This document shows, one piece after another, positions 7,876 through 17,442 of a DNA stretch of 23,728 nucleotides; the stretch's first letter is position 1, and every line of letters starts with the position of its first letter. The position numbers and the translations under genes are program-made. The stretch comes from CAZCFB01 sp964511535. Its GTDB lineage: Bacteria; Myxococcota_A; Polyangia; GCA-2747355; CAZCFB01. The stretch spans positions 1 through 23,728 of the forward strand of contig CAZEFW010000154.1 of assembly GCA_964511535.1 (NCBI GenBank). Direction: 5' to 3'. The notes beneath the pieces are model-generated. The model searched no databases. It was not told the origin of the DNA and worked only from the letters and a program-made list of their open reading frames with translations.

Positions 7876-8420
7876 CGACAAGACTGTGCTGTATCCTCCT
7901 GGGCGCCGCCCTGTGCCTCGGCTGTCAGAACCCATCCGGCGGCAGCGGGTCCATGGCAGGCGGGGGCAAGAGCTCCTCGTCCCAGCTCCCGAAGATCAAG
8001 GTAAACCTACCACCATCCCCATCTTTCCAGAAAGATCACGCGCCCGAAAGCTACACCGACGGCAGCAGCTCGATCTACGGCCTGCGCAAGAAGCTGCGCA
8101 AAAGCCTGAACAAGGCGGTCAGGCTCAAGGCGTACATCGTCGAGGTCTACGAGTGCCCCTGCGACATGCGCAAGAAGGACTGCCGCTGTGACAAGCCGCA
8201 CCTCTGGCTCTCGGACCGCGCGAGCGGCCCCAAGGACAAGGGGTTGATGGTGTCCGGCATCCCCAAGAAGCACCCCAAATCCCGACGCAAGATGAAGTGG
8301 CAGATCGGCATCGCCTACCACTTCAGCGGCGTGTTCAGCCGCAACTCGGGCACCGGCTTCTCGGCCTCAGACGGCCTGCTTATCTATCAGGACTCCGCCC
8401 CGGCCGTGGCCGGCGATTGA
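7869..8420 (+). CDS. Small lipoprotein with CPC-x6-CRC motif, function unknown
   Basis: Encodes 183 residues starting MASTRLCCILLGAALCLGC (lipid Cys19), a good lipoprotein signal. A Ser/Gly-rich spacer follows, then a Lys-rich segment and a compact core: AYIVEVYECPCDMRKKDCRC then DKPHLWLSD. The four Cys (96, 98, 105, 107) could form disulfides or a metal site. The alternating beta pattern around them (VRLKAYIVEVYECP, PHLWLSDRA, GLMVSGIP, KWQIGIAYHFSGVF) looks like a small beta-barrel, perhaps OB-like, but I do not recognise a named family. Its ATG overlaps the start of the divergent solute-binding gene (ATGGCAT holds both). It converges on the large lipoprotein gene downstream. Confidence 0.75.
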   Translation: MASTRLCCILLGAALCLGCQNPSGGSGSMAGGGKSSSSQLPKIKVNLPPSPSFQKDHAPESYTDGSSSIYGLRKKLRKSLNKAVRLKAYIVEVYECPCDMRKKDCRCDKPHLWLSDRASGPKDKGLMVSGIPKKHPKSRRKMKWQIGIAYHFSGVFSRNSGTGFSASDGLLIYQDSAPAVAGD

Positions 8421-8509
8421 CGGCCGGCTTTCGCCAGCCAAATACCAGAATGCCAGGACGCCGGGACGCCAGGACGCCAGTTTGCATGGCATGAAACTCG
8501 GCGATTGAC
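8411..8509. repeat. 11-bp direct repeats flanking an octamer array
   Basis: CGGCGATTGAC occurs at 8411-8421 (covering the stop codon of the small lipoprotein gene) and again at 8499-8509. Between the copies, 8445-8480 is a tandem array of 8-bp units: CCAGAATG, CCAGGACG, CCGGGACG, CCAGGACG, then CCAG. The unit is the inverted counterpart of the array at 96-127. GCCGGC also occurs at both ends of a short inverted pair around the stop codon. The arrangement resembles an insertion with a duplicated target, or a local slip duplication. Confidence 0.75.
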
Positions 8510-8524
8510 TCCCAACCCCCGACC

Positions 8525-11500
8525 TCAGTTCACCCCGTAGAACATCCAGTAGTTGTAAGTACTCGGCCCCGAGTAGATCTTCTTCGTCTTGCAGCAGGAG
8601 CCCATGGCGGGGGGCGCCACGTACATCTCGTACTTGTTGCTGGAGGTGCCGGTGAAGTAGACCACCTGGCTTCCGTCCTGGGAGTACCCCATGTAGTCGA
8701 ACACGTTGCCGGCGCCCGTTGCCTGGCTGTAGTCGGTCAGCTTGCCCACCATGGGCGGCGTGGTGGTGCGCACCGAGTAGGCGTTGACATACGACGAGTA
8801 GCCGGCGCGGAAGTTGATGAACTTGCAGTCTGCGCTGGCGGTCAGCTCGTAAATATAATTGTAGTTGCTGTACACCGGGTTGAGGTTCGTCAGCTGCACC
8901 GCCTTGGAGGCGGTGTTCATGTCGTACATGAACACCTGCTGCTGGGTGTAGCTGGTAATGGTGGGATCGGCCGAGAAGAACATCTTGCTCCCCTTGTGGC
9001 AGGTGGCGAAGGCGTCGCTGCTCGGGTAGACCACCGCGTTGGTGGTGATGTCAGTGACCTGCCAGGTTGAGGTGTTGATGGCGCGGATGTCCCGGATGTA
9101 GCCGGAGCCGGCCTGCTTGTAGGCCAGGTAGTACAGGTACTTGCCGTTGGGCGACAGCCACATGCCGTAGGGCCGGTGGTAGGTGCCGACGCCCAGGTTG
9201 TACGGCTTGGTCTTGTCGGTGAACCCGGTGACGTTGAGCACGTCCTGGGTGGACGCCCGGAAGCGGAAGATGTCCACGAAGTTGGACGAGGCGCCGTAGG
9301 CCGTGAAGATCAGCGTGTCGTCGTCGATCCACTTGAAGCTGTAGAAGATCATGCTCGGTGCGTTGAAGTTCACGCTGTCGCTGATCTCGTAGGCTGAACC
9401 GGAGCCGTCGGCCTTGGCCACCCACATGGCGTGCTGGTTGCCGGTGTAGTAGCGGCTGTAGGCCACCCAGGTCCCCTTGGTGCTCACGGCCAGCTGCGGC
9501 CCGCCCGTGGCGTAGCCGTAGGAGGTGGAGGGGTAGTTGTAGTTGGCGGTCTGGGTGGTGATCTTTGTGGCCTTGCCGGTGGCCCCCTCCACGCTGATCA
9601 CGTCCTCGGAGCTGCTGTTGACCCCCGCCACCAGCGCCACCCTGGAGCCGTCGTCGGCCATGGCCATGTAGTCGTAGATGTACTCGGGGTTGCCGCCGCC
9701 CACCGGCAAGCTCACCACCTGCGGCGCCTGGGCGCCGGAGATGGGCGCCCACCAGATGTCGTAACGGACCGGGGAGCCCGAGGTGCGCCGGGTCTTCACG
9801 TAGATCGCCTTGTCGGTGACCATGATGCTGTTGGTGTACACGGAGTAGGCGGGGTTGAGGGTCCACTCCACGCTGGGCTTGCCGTTGGAGAAGGTCTTGC
9901 CGTCGGTGCGCATGAGCACCAGCCGCTTGTAGGTGGAGCTCGAGCCGGCCACGTAGGTGCCAGAGCTGCTCACGGCGAAGTAGTAGTGGAAGTAGCTCGT
10001 GCTCGAGCCGCTGACGTCGTACAGCTTCGTCACGCTCCCGTTGGGCTTGACATGCATCGCCCCCACCTCGTTGTTGGTGACGTCGCGGAACCAGCGGATT
10101 TGGCCCTTGCCGTGGGGCAGGATCACCGGGTAGTAGCTGAACTTGTTGCCGTAGCCCGGCTCGAGGTGGGTGAAGGTGTAGTACTGCCGCGCGCGGCCGT
10201 AAAGGTAACTCGAGGTGCTGGTGTACATGGTGCCCCAGCCCGAGAGCTTGGTCAGGCCGGTGCCGTCGCTCTGCACCGAGTACATGGTCATGTTTGAGGT
10301 GGAGCTGCCGACGGCGAAGGTGATGGTCTTCTTGGGCAGCGGGTACGCGGTGCACCCCACCTTGGTCCAGGCGGTGCTGCTCTGGGATGGGTCGCAGATG
10401 TCGCAGCCGCCCGGCGAAGTCTGGCCGGTGTTGTAGCAGACGCCCGCGATCCAGCACTTGTTGGTCACCACGGTCCACGCCGTCTGGCTCTTCTTGACAT
10501 CGCACTTCTGGCACGGGTTGCTGGGGAAGGAGCCGTTGGCCACGCACTTGCCGCCGATGTAGCACTTGGTCGCCGCCACGGTCCACGCCTTGTCGTTCTT
10601 TGCCGGCGCGCAGGTGCGGCAGCCGCTGCCGTCGCCCACGCCGAGGCTGTAGCACTTGCCGCTGATGAAGCACTTGCCCTTGACCGCGCTCCAGCTGGTC
10701 TGGTTCTTGGTGGCGTTGCACTCCTGGCAGCCGGTGGTGTCCTTGGTGCCGTTGGCGACGCACTTGCCGTTGATCAGGCACTTGCCGGCGTCCACGGTCC
10801 AGTCCTTGGCGTTCTTGGCGGTGTTGCAGGAGCGGCAGGCGTAGGTCGTGTCCTTGGTGCCGTTCTTGTAGCAGGTGCCGCTGATCTGGCACATGCCGCT
10901 GATGGGTGTCCAGGCGGTGGTGCTCTTGGTCGGGTTGCACTCCTGGCAGCCGGTGGTGTCCTTGGCGCCCTTGGCGTAGCACTTGCCGCCGATGGCGCAC
11001 CAGCCCGTGGCCCCGGACCACGAGGTCTTGCTCTTGGCCGGGGTGCACACCTGGCAGGCGGAGGGGCCGAACTGGCCCGGGCCGTAGCAGGCCCCGCTGA
11101 TGGAGCAGCCCCCGGTGACCGGCGTCCAGGCGCTGGTGGACTTGAGCGGATCGCACCGGTTGCACCAGGTGCTGTCGTGCTCGCCCACGCCGTAACACTT
11201 GCCGCCGATGGTGCAGCCGCCGTTGATGGCCGACAGGGCGGTGGTGCTCTTGGCCGGGTTACAGGTCTTGCAGCCCGTATCGTCCACATCGCCCTTCTGG
11301 TAGCAGCGAGTGCCCACCTTGCAGGCGCACGGGGCGTACTTGATGATGGTGTTCTGCTCGCCCACGGCCCAGACGTTGTTCGGGCCGGAGCCCCACACCG
11401 CCCGCAGGTTCACCTTCACGCCGGAGATCTTCTTGGTCCAGAACTTGCCGTTGAAGTGCAACACCTCGCCGGAGTCGCCCACCGCCCAGATGTTGGACGG

Positions 11501-12550
11501 CCCCGACCCCCAGATGCCGAACAGCTGGGTGGTGATGGGGGTGGCCATCTTGGACCACGCCTTGCCGTCGTAGCGCAGGATCATGCCCTTCTCACCCACG
11601 GCGAAGATGTTGCTGGCCGACGAGCCCCAGACATCCCACAGGTGCTCGGTGGTGGGGGTGGTCATCTTCTGCCAGGTCTTGCCGTCGTACCGCAGCACGG
11701 TGCCGTTGCTGCCGGCGACGACGAAGCTCTTGGCGCCGCCCCAGCCGCCGAGGAAGGTCTCCTGGCTGCCGGCCTTCTGCGCGGTCCAGGTGTTGGGCGA
11801 GGTGGCGCGGCCGTTGAACGCCACGTTTCCGAACTCGCCGAAGGCGAAGATGCTCGCCGAGCCGCTGCCGTGCATGCCGCGGAAGGTCTTGGTGAAGCTC
11901 GCGGTGACGGGGGACCACTTGGATCCGTTGAACCACAGGATGGTGCCCTTCTCGCCCACGGCGAAGATGTCGAACCGGTTGACCCCCCACACCCCGTGCA
12001 GCGCGGAGCTGGTGGAGGAGGACACCTTCGTCCACCACGGCTGGGTCTGGGACTTGCGGCCGGTGTAGTGAAGGATGGTCCCCTTCTGCCCGACGGCGTA
12101 GATGTTCTTTCCGCCGGTGCCCCAGACGTCATAGAGGGTCTCCTGAGCGCCAGGCGTCGGCTCCTGGGTCCAGGGGTGCAGCGCCACCGAGGCGTCGGCA
12201 GCGCCGAAGTCAGCGGCCGCGTCGCCGCCGGCCTCGGTGATCCCGCCTTCGCCGGAGCCGCCTTCCAGGACGCCCCCCTCGCCGGCGCCGCCTTCAAGGA
12301 CGCCGCCCTCGGTGGCTCCGTCCATGGCCGCGTCAAGGCCGCCGTCGCCGGAGCTGCAGTTGCAGTCGCCCCACTCCGCGCCGGACGCGGCGCAGGTCTT
12401 CTTGCCGTCGGCGCCGCCCGCGCAGGTGCAGGTGCTGGTGGCGCCCGGCTTGCACACGCTCCCTTCTTCATCGCTGCAGCCGGTCCAGGTGGTCAGCAGC
12501 GCCAGGGCTGCGGCGATCACCAGCGGTGTACAGATATGTCTACTCGTCAT
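8525..12550 (-). CDS. Large mosaic surface lipoprotein: propeller repeats, nine Cys-rich repeats, TolB-like C-terminus
   Basis: Encodes 1341 residues. ATG 12550 is chosen over upstream in-frame starts because GGAG sits six bases before it and it opens a lipoprotein signal (MTSRHICTPLVIAAALALLT then TWTGC, Cys25). Next come a Cys-rich segment (CKPGATSTCTCAGG ... EWGDCNC), a low-complexity GGVLEGG/GEGG linker, and seven propeller-like repeats of about 38 residues (pattern LxxVWGSGxxNIxAVGxxGxI then LxYxGKxW; DNA 11335-12150). Nine repeats of about 36 residues follow, with pattern CxIxGKCYxxGxxDxxGCxx then CxPxKSxTxW (DNA 10352-11333). About 550 residues rich in Ser, Tyr and Thr end the protein. 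They contain strands such as LVLMRTDGK, WVAKADGSG and YMGYSQDGSQVVYF that resemble TolB/PD40 propellers. It is probably exported and disulfide-stabilised. The ligand is unknown. No enzyme domain is recognised. Confidence 0.85.
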   Translation of the reverse strand: MTSRHICTPLVIAAALALLTTWTGCSDEEGSVCKPGATSTCTCAGGADGKKTCAASGAEWGDCNCSSGDGGLDAAMDGATEGGVLEGGAGEGGVLEGGSGEGGITEAGGDAAADFGAADASVALHPWTQEPTPGAQETLYDVWGTGGKNIYAVGQKGTILHYTGRKSQTQPWWTKVSSSTSSALHGVWGVNRFDIFAVGEKGTILWFNGSKWSPVTASFTKTFRGMHGSGSASIFAFGEFGNVAFNGRATSPNTWTAQKAGSQETFLGGWGGAKSFVVAGSNGTVLRYDGKTWQKMTTPTTEHLWDVWGSSASNIFAVGEKGMILRYDGKAWSKMATPITTQLFGIWGSGPSNIWAVGDSGEVLHFNGKFWTKKISGVKVNLRAVWGSGPNNVWAVGEQNTIIKYAPCACKVGTRCYQKGDVDDTGCKTCNPAKSTTALSAINGGCTIGGKCYGVGEHDSTWCNRCDPLKSTSAWTPVTGGCSISGACYGPGQFGPSACQVCTPAKSKTSWSGATGWCAIGGKCYAKGAKDTTGCQECNPTKSTTAWTPISGMCQISGTCYKNGTKDTTYACRSCNTAKNAKDWTVDAGKCLINGKCVANGTKDTTGCQECNATKNQTSWSAVKGKCFISGKCYSLGVGDGSGCRTCAPAKNDKAWTVAATKCYIGGKCVANGSFPSNPCQKCDVKKSQTAWTVVTNKCWIAGVCYNTGQTSPGGCDICDPSQSSTAWTKVGCTAYPLPKKTITFAVGSSTSNMTMYSVQSDGTGLTKLSGWGTMYTSTSSYLYGRARQYYTFTHLEPGYGNKFSYYPVILPHGKGQIRWFRDVTNNEVGAMHVKPNGSVTKLYDVSGSSTSYFHYYFAVSSSGTYVAGSSSTYKRLVLMRTDGKTFSNGKPSVEWTLNPAYSVYTNSIMVTDKAIYVKTRRTSGSPVRYDIWWAPISGAQAPQVVSLPVGGGNPEYIYDYMAMADDGSRVALVAGVNSSSEDVISVEGATGKATKITTQTANYNYPSTSYGYATGGPQLAVSTKGTWVAYSRYYTGNQHAMWVAKADGSGSAYEISDSVNFNAPSMIFYSFKWIDDDTLIFTAYGASSNFVDIFRFRASTQDVLNVTGFTDKTKPYNLGVGTYHRPYGMWLSPNGKYLYYLAYKQAGSGYIRDIRAINTSTWQVTDITTNAVVYPSSDAFATCHKGSKMFFSADPTITSYTQQQVFMYDMNTASKAVQLTNLNPVYSNYNYIYELTASADCKFINFRAGYSSYVNAYSVRTTTPPMVGKLTDYSQATGAGNVFDYMGYSQDGSQVVYFTGTSSNKYEMYVAPPAMGSCCKTKKIYSGPSTYNYWMFYGVN

Positions 12551-12571
12551 GGCACGCTCCATCTCCAAGCT

Positions 12572-12600
12572 ATTATGAGCCATCCGGCGAGATATTTTGA
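12572..12600 (-). promoter_or_regulatory. Candidate promoter for the mosaic lipoprotein gene
   Basis: Reading the minus strand, CATAAT (12577-12572) matches the sigma-70 -10 box at five of six positions. TCAAAA (12600-12595) is a weak -35 at 17-bp spacing. The start codon follows about 21 nt after the -10 box, implying a very short leader. This is a motif match only, in the 134-nt divergent gap shared with the gene at 12685. Confidence 0.3.
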
Positions 12601-12684
12601 GGGCGAACTCCTGGCGAAGCCGCGAGCGCACCTATGGTTGTAGGTGAGGGGCCGCTGCCAGTAGACTCGGCACAAGGAGGATAG

Positions 12685-14083
12685 ATGCCAAAAGACAAGC
12701 GGTTTCGACTCACCTTCCTGGGCGCCGCGCAGACCGTCACCGGCTCGATGCATATGCTGGAGGTGGGCGAGCGCAGCCTCATCGTGGATTGCGGCATGTA
12801 CCAGGGCCGCCGCAAGGACTCCAACCACCGCAACCGCAACCTGCCGCGCAGGGCGGTGGAAGCGGACGCCGTGCTGTTGACCCACGCGCACATCGACCAC
12901 AGCGGCAACCTGCCGAGCCTGGTCAAGCGCGGCTTCAGGGGGCCGATCCACGCCACCTCGGCCACGGGCGATCTGTGTGACCACATGCTGCGGGACAGCG
13001 CGCGGATCCAGGTCAACGACGCCAGGTGGATCAACAAGAAGCGCCGCAAGGACCCGGACTGGGAGCCGGTGGAGCCGCTCTACGACGAGAAGGACGCCGA
13101 GCGGGCGCTGGAGCTGTTCGTGCCCCACGAGTACGAGGCGCCGTTCGAGCTGTGGCCGGGGGTGACCGTGCGCTACATCGACGCGGGCCATGTGCTCGGC
13201 TCGTCGTCCATCCTGGTGGACGTCAAGCTCAACGGGCACACCCGCCGCATCGCGTTCTCGGGCGACATCGGCCGGCGCAACCTGCCGATCCTGCGCGATC
13301 CGACGCCCCCGGAGCGGCCGGACTACGTCGTGATGGAGAGCACCTACGGCAACCGCCTGCACGCGGCGGCCGAGGGCATGGGCGACCAGCTGCTCGACGC
13401 CATCGACACCGCGCGGGAGCGCCAGGGCAAGATCATCATCCCGAGCTTCTCCCTCGAGCGCACCCAGGAGATCGTCTTCTGCCTCAACCGGCTGCTCAAG
13501 GCCGGCCGGCTGCGGCCGCTGCCGATCTACGTGGACTCTCCGCTGTCCACCAACCTGACCCAGGTCTTCCGGCGCCACCCGGAGTGCTACGACGCCGAGA
13601 CCGCCGAATTCCACTCGAAGCACGGCGATCCGTTCGGCTTCGGCATGCTCACCATGATCACCGAGGTGGAGGACAGCAAGCGGCTCAACACCCTCAAGGA
13701 GCCGGCCATCATCATCAGCGCCTCGGGCATGTGCGAGGGCGGCCGGGTGGTGCACCACCTGCGCAACAGCATCGAAGACTCGCGCAACATGGTGGTCATC
13801 GTCGGCTACCAGGCGCAGCACACCCTGGGGCGGCGGCTGGTGGAGCGACGGCCCCAGGTGCGGATCTTCGGCGTGAAGCGGGAGCTGAAGGCCGAGGTGC
13901 GGGTGCTCAACGCGTTCTCTGCCCACGCGGATCGGGACGAGCTGATCTGGTGGGCCAAGGCGTGCGGGCGCCAGGTGCGTCGCTACTTCTGCGTGCACGG
14001 CGACACCGACCAGTGCGAGGCCCTCGCCGGGCACCTGCAGGACAACCAGATGAAGACCATGGTGCCCGCCCCGGGACAGACCG

Positions 14084-14100
<17 letters not shown>
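12685..14100 (+). CDS. Beta-CASP metallo-beta-lactamase-fold RNase-like protein (CPSF/Ysh1 type)
   Basis: The 471-residue protein belongs to the MBL/beta-CASP family of RNA-processing hydrolases, close in layout to bacterial CPSF73-like proteins. Zinc-binding motifs are complete: THAHIDHSG (His67, His69, Asp71, His72), GHVLGSS (His169), SGDIG (Asp194), and the C-terminal SAHAD (His414) and VHGD (His438). The beta-CASP region (about residues 200-370) opens at ESTYGNR. The RNA-specificity (RMMBL) region follows around residue 400. All catalytic residues seem intact, so endo- and/or 5'-exonuclease action on RNA is expected. The natural substrate is unknown. ATG 12685 has AAGGAGG six to seven bases upstream. 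It is divergent from the large lipoprotein gene, and its end overlaps the queG reading frame. Confidence 0.9.
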
Positions 14101-15121
<1,021 letters not shown>

Positions 15122-15250
15122 GAAAAAACAAGATGGTGCGGGCTTTCGCTAAGGGCCACGCCGTGCTAGAAATCTAAGGTCGCAAAAGATCTAAGCGAAT
15201 GAACACCGGGCCCACACGGGTACCCGGTCTCTGCAGCCAGGACATAGCGA

Positions 15251-16438
15251 ATGATCCAATCTCTCAAGCGCTCTATACAAATCTTCAAGCCGTGGCTCGC
15301 CGCCACCCTCCTCCCCTTGCTCCTGGCCGGCTGCCAGGTCTCCGGCGGTGGGCGGACCGACTCCAACACCGCGCTGGCATACGGCAGCATCGCAGTGATC
15401 ATCATCCTGTTCGTGCTGCTGCTCGTGCAGCGCAGCCGCTTCATGCGGCTGATGGAGGACGAGGTCAAGAAGACCGAGGCCAAGGTCAGGGAGGAAGCTG
15501 ACCGCCGCGTGGAGGCGGCCAGAGCCGAGGCTGCCAAGGAGAGCAAGACCGCGGTGGAGGAGGCCAGGAAGGCAGCCCGGGCCGACGTGGCGGGCCAGAT
15601 CAAGGCGGCCAAGGAGGAGGCTCAGCTCGAGGCAGTGAAGCTGGTTCGAGAGGCCAAGGCCACGGCCAAGGCCGAGCTGGAGATCAAGCTCAACGAGGTG
15701 CGGGATCAGGCAGTGGCCGAGACCGAGCGCCGGGTCCAGGAGATCGAGGCCAGGACGCGCCAGGAGTTCGAGCAGAAGCTGAAGCAGGCCGAGCAGCAGG
15801 CGCGTCAGGATGCGTCCCGGCAACAGCAGCGCAGCAGGGACGACGCGGAGCGCCGGCTGCAGGAGGCCCGTCGCCGCGCCGCTCAGGCGCGAAGCCAGCG
15901 CGTATCCCAGCAGAAGCCCGCGCCGAGGCCGCCGGCCCAGACACCTCGGCCGCCGGCCCAGGCGCCCCAGCGGCAGCCCCAGCGTACGCCGCCGGTGCAG
16001 GAGCAGAAGGCCCCGCGGCCAGCGCCCGCGGCCATGCCCTGGAGCACGGGGCCCACCTCTCTCGACCTGCCGGGCGACGGCATCTCAATCCTGCTGGCCG
16101 AGGACAGCGCCACCATGCGCAAGGTGTTCGAGATGACCCTGGCCGGGGAGAACTGCAAGCTGGTGACGGCAGAGTCCGGGGACCAGGCGGTGGATCTCGC
16201 CAAGAAGCTGAAGCCGGATCTCGTCATCGCCGACCTGTCTCTGGACGGGACCGACGGCTACGCTGTGTGCGAGCAGGTCATGGGCGACCCGTCGACTTCC
16301 AGCGCGCGGGTGATCCTGCTGCACGGCAGCGCGTCGGCGCTGGACGAGCGAAAGGCGCAGCAGGCCGGCGCCCAGGGCGAAATCACAAAGCCGTTCACCA
16401 CGGCGGAGTTGCTGAGCAAGATCCAGTCACTGTTCTGA
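15251..16438 (+). CDS. Lipobox/transmembrane/coiled-coil protein with C-terminal CheY-like receiver domain
   Basis: Encodes 395 residues in an unusual order. A lipoprotein-type signal (FKPWLAATLLPLLLAGC) is followed by a short polar stretch, then a strong membrane helix (about residues 43-60, YGSIAVIIILFVLLLVQR) and basic residues placing the rest in the cytoplasm. Residues about 65-216 are a long Glu/Lys/Arg/Ala coiled coil, and 217-275 a Pro/Gln linker. Residues 277-395 are a receiver domain: ILLAEDSATMRKVFEMTL (acidic pocket), phosphoacceptor Asp328 in PDLVIADLSLDGTDGYAVCE, and ITKPF with the conserved Lys. The usual Thr/Ser after beta-4 is replaced (VILLHGS). The receiver probably accepts phosphate from an unlinked histidine kinase; the coiled coil could oligomerise or position it at the membrane. 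No kinase or output domain is adjacent. AGGA lies about 12 nt before ATG 15251. Confidence 0.82.
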   Translation: MIQSLKRSIQIFKPWLAATLLPLLLAGCQVSGGGRTDSNTALAYGSIAVIIILFVLLLVQRSRFMRLMEDEVKKTEAKVREEADRRVEAARAEAAKESKTAVEEARKAARADVAGQIKAAKEEAQLEAVKLVREAKATAKAELEIKLNEVRDQAVAETERRVQEIEARTRQEFEQKLKQAEQQARQDASRQQQRSRDDAERRLQEARRRAAQARSQRVSQQKPAPRPPAQTPRPPAQAPQRQPQRTPPVQEQKAPRPAPAAMPWSTGPTSLDLPGDGISILLAEDSATMRKVFEMTLAGENCKLVTAESGDQAVDLAKKLKPDLVIADLSLDGTDGYAVCEQVMGDPSTSSARVILLHGSASALDERKAQQAGAQGEITKPFTTAELLSKIQSLF

Positions 16439-16467
16439 TTCTTTCGACGCCCCCACATCCCCCTACA

Positions 16468-16506
16468 GATCAGAAATTTTGATCCCCCACGGGAGCGATC
16501 TATACT
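16468..16506 (+). promoter_or_regulatory. Candidate promoter with overlapping palindrome
   Basis: TTGATC (16479-16484) and TATACT (16501-16506) are spaced by 16 bp and resemble sigma-70 -35 and -10 boxes ahead of the SprT-like gene. A 17-bp near-palindrome, GATCAGAAATTTTGATC (16468-16484), covers the -35 box, where a dimeric repressor could bind. A partly similar TTGATCGAAATCA follows further down. This is inferred from motif and position only. Confidence 0.45.
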
Positions 16507-16582
16507 CGGTTTCCAGCTAGCCACTCAGCACGAACTTGATCGAAATCACACACCTTTCTCACTTTTGGAGAGGACGTCACAG

Positions 16583-17428
16583 GTGTCTGACAAGCACAAC
16601 TCCGCCCTGCGAAGGGCGTCCAGTGGAACCCGAACAGAGCCGCGCGGTTCGGTCAATACCACCACCACGACCAACGCCGCGGCTTCACCCGACGGTTCGT
16701 CTGGATCCAGGAGATCCCGCCGCCCGCCGCTGCCCCTCAGCCCTGCCCTGCGCACGCGACAGGCCAGGGAGATCCAGGCCCGCGTCCAGCCTCACCTGGC
16801 AGGCGCGGCGCTGGAGGTGACCATCACCAACAACAGGTCGGTGATGATCTCGGTCAACCGGCAGCCGCGCCACCGACGCTACGGGGTCCGGCTGCATCAC
16901 ATGTTCGTGGACGCCCCGGACGCCCTGATGGAGCACCTGGCGCGCTACATCCTGCACAACGACCGCGCCGCCTCCCGCGCCCTGGGCCAGTTCATCGATC
17001 GGCAGCCTTCCCCCGGTTCGGGCGAGCGCCGCACCGTGATCCGGACGGCGGGCCGGCACCATGATCTGGCCGAGATGTTCGACCGCCTCAACCAGCGCTA
17101 CTTCGACGGTGAGCTGACCTGCCGCATCACCTGGGGCCGCCACGCAGCCCGGGGCAAAGCCCGGCGGGTGGTGCGCCTCGGCTCATACACCCTGGAGCAG
17201 GACCTGATCCGGCTCCACCCTGGCCTGGACCAGGAGTGGGTGCCCGAATTCTTCGTCGAGTGGGTCGTCTTTCACGAGATGCTGCACGCCGCCATGCCCC
17301 CCCACCGGGTCAACGGCCGGCGCCGATTCCACACGCGGGAGCTGCGTGAGGCGGAGCAACGCTACGAGCACCACGACCGGGCCTCGGCGTGGGAGAAGGC
17401 CAACATCGCCGCCCTGCTCTCCATTTAG
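16583..17428 (+). CDS. SprT-like zinc metalloprotease-domain protein
   Basis: Encodes 281 residues. GTG 16583 is preferred over an in-frame TTG at 16565 because GGAGAGG lies ahead of it. The first 50 or so residues are Ser/Thr/Arg/Pro-rich and probably disordered. The central part (EIQARVQPHLAGAALEVTIT ... YGVRLHHMFVDAPDALMEHL) and the C-terminal catalytic region fit the SprT-like family common in myxobacteria. The zinc site is visible as FFVEWVVFHEMLHAAMPP (His231, Glu232, His235), with His250 in RRFHTREL as likely third ligand. LAEMFDRLNQRYFDGELTCR just before it is the typical SprT core. SprT/Spartan relatives degrade DNA-crosslinked proteins in eukaryotes; the bacterial role is mostly unknown. 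It is followed by a large hairpin and the AAA+ gene. No signal peptide, so cytoplasmic. Confidence 0.85.
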   Translation: MSDKHNSALRRASSGTRTEPRGSVNTTTTTNAAASPDGSSGSRRSRRPPLPLSPALRTRQAREIQARVQPHLAGAALEVTITNNRSVMISVNRQPRHRRYGVRLHHMFVDAPDALMEHLARYILHNDRAASRALGQFIDRQPSPGSGERRTVIRTAGRHHDLAEMFDRLNQRYFDGELTCRITWGRHAARGKARRVVRLGSYTLEQDLIRLHPGLDQEWVPEFFVEWVVFHEMLHAAMPPHRVNGRRRFHTRELREAEQRYEHHDRASAWEKANIAALLSI

Positions 17429-17442
17429 GCTAGAATGAGTAC

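Noticed and set aside
12638..12667. TTGTAG/TAGACT as promoter of the RNase-like gene
   Set aside because: The -35 matches only three of six positions and the spacing is 18 bp; too weak to list.
15172..15195. ATCTAAG direct repeat (15172-15178 and 15189-15195) upstream of the receiver-domain gene as a regulator site
   Set aside because: Two 7-bp copies 17 bp apart are suggestive, but too short to support a binding-site call without other instances.
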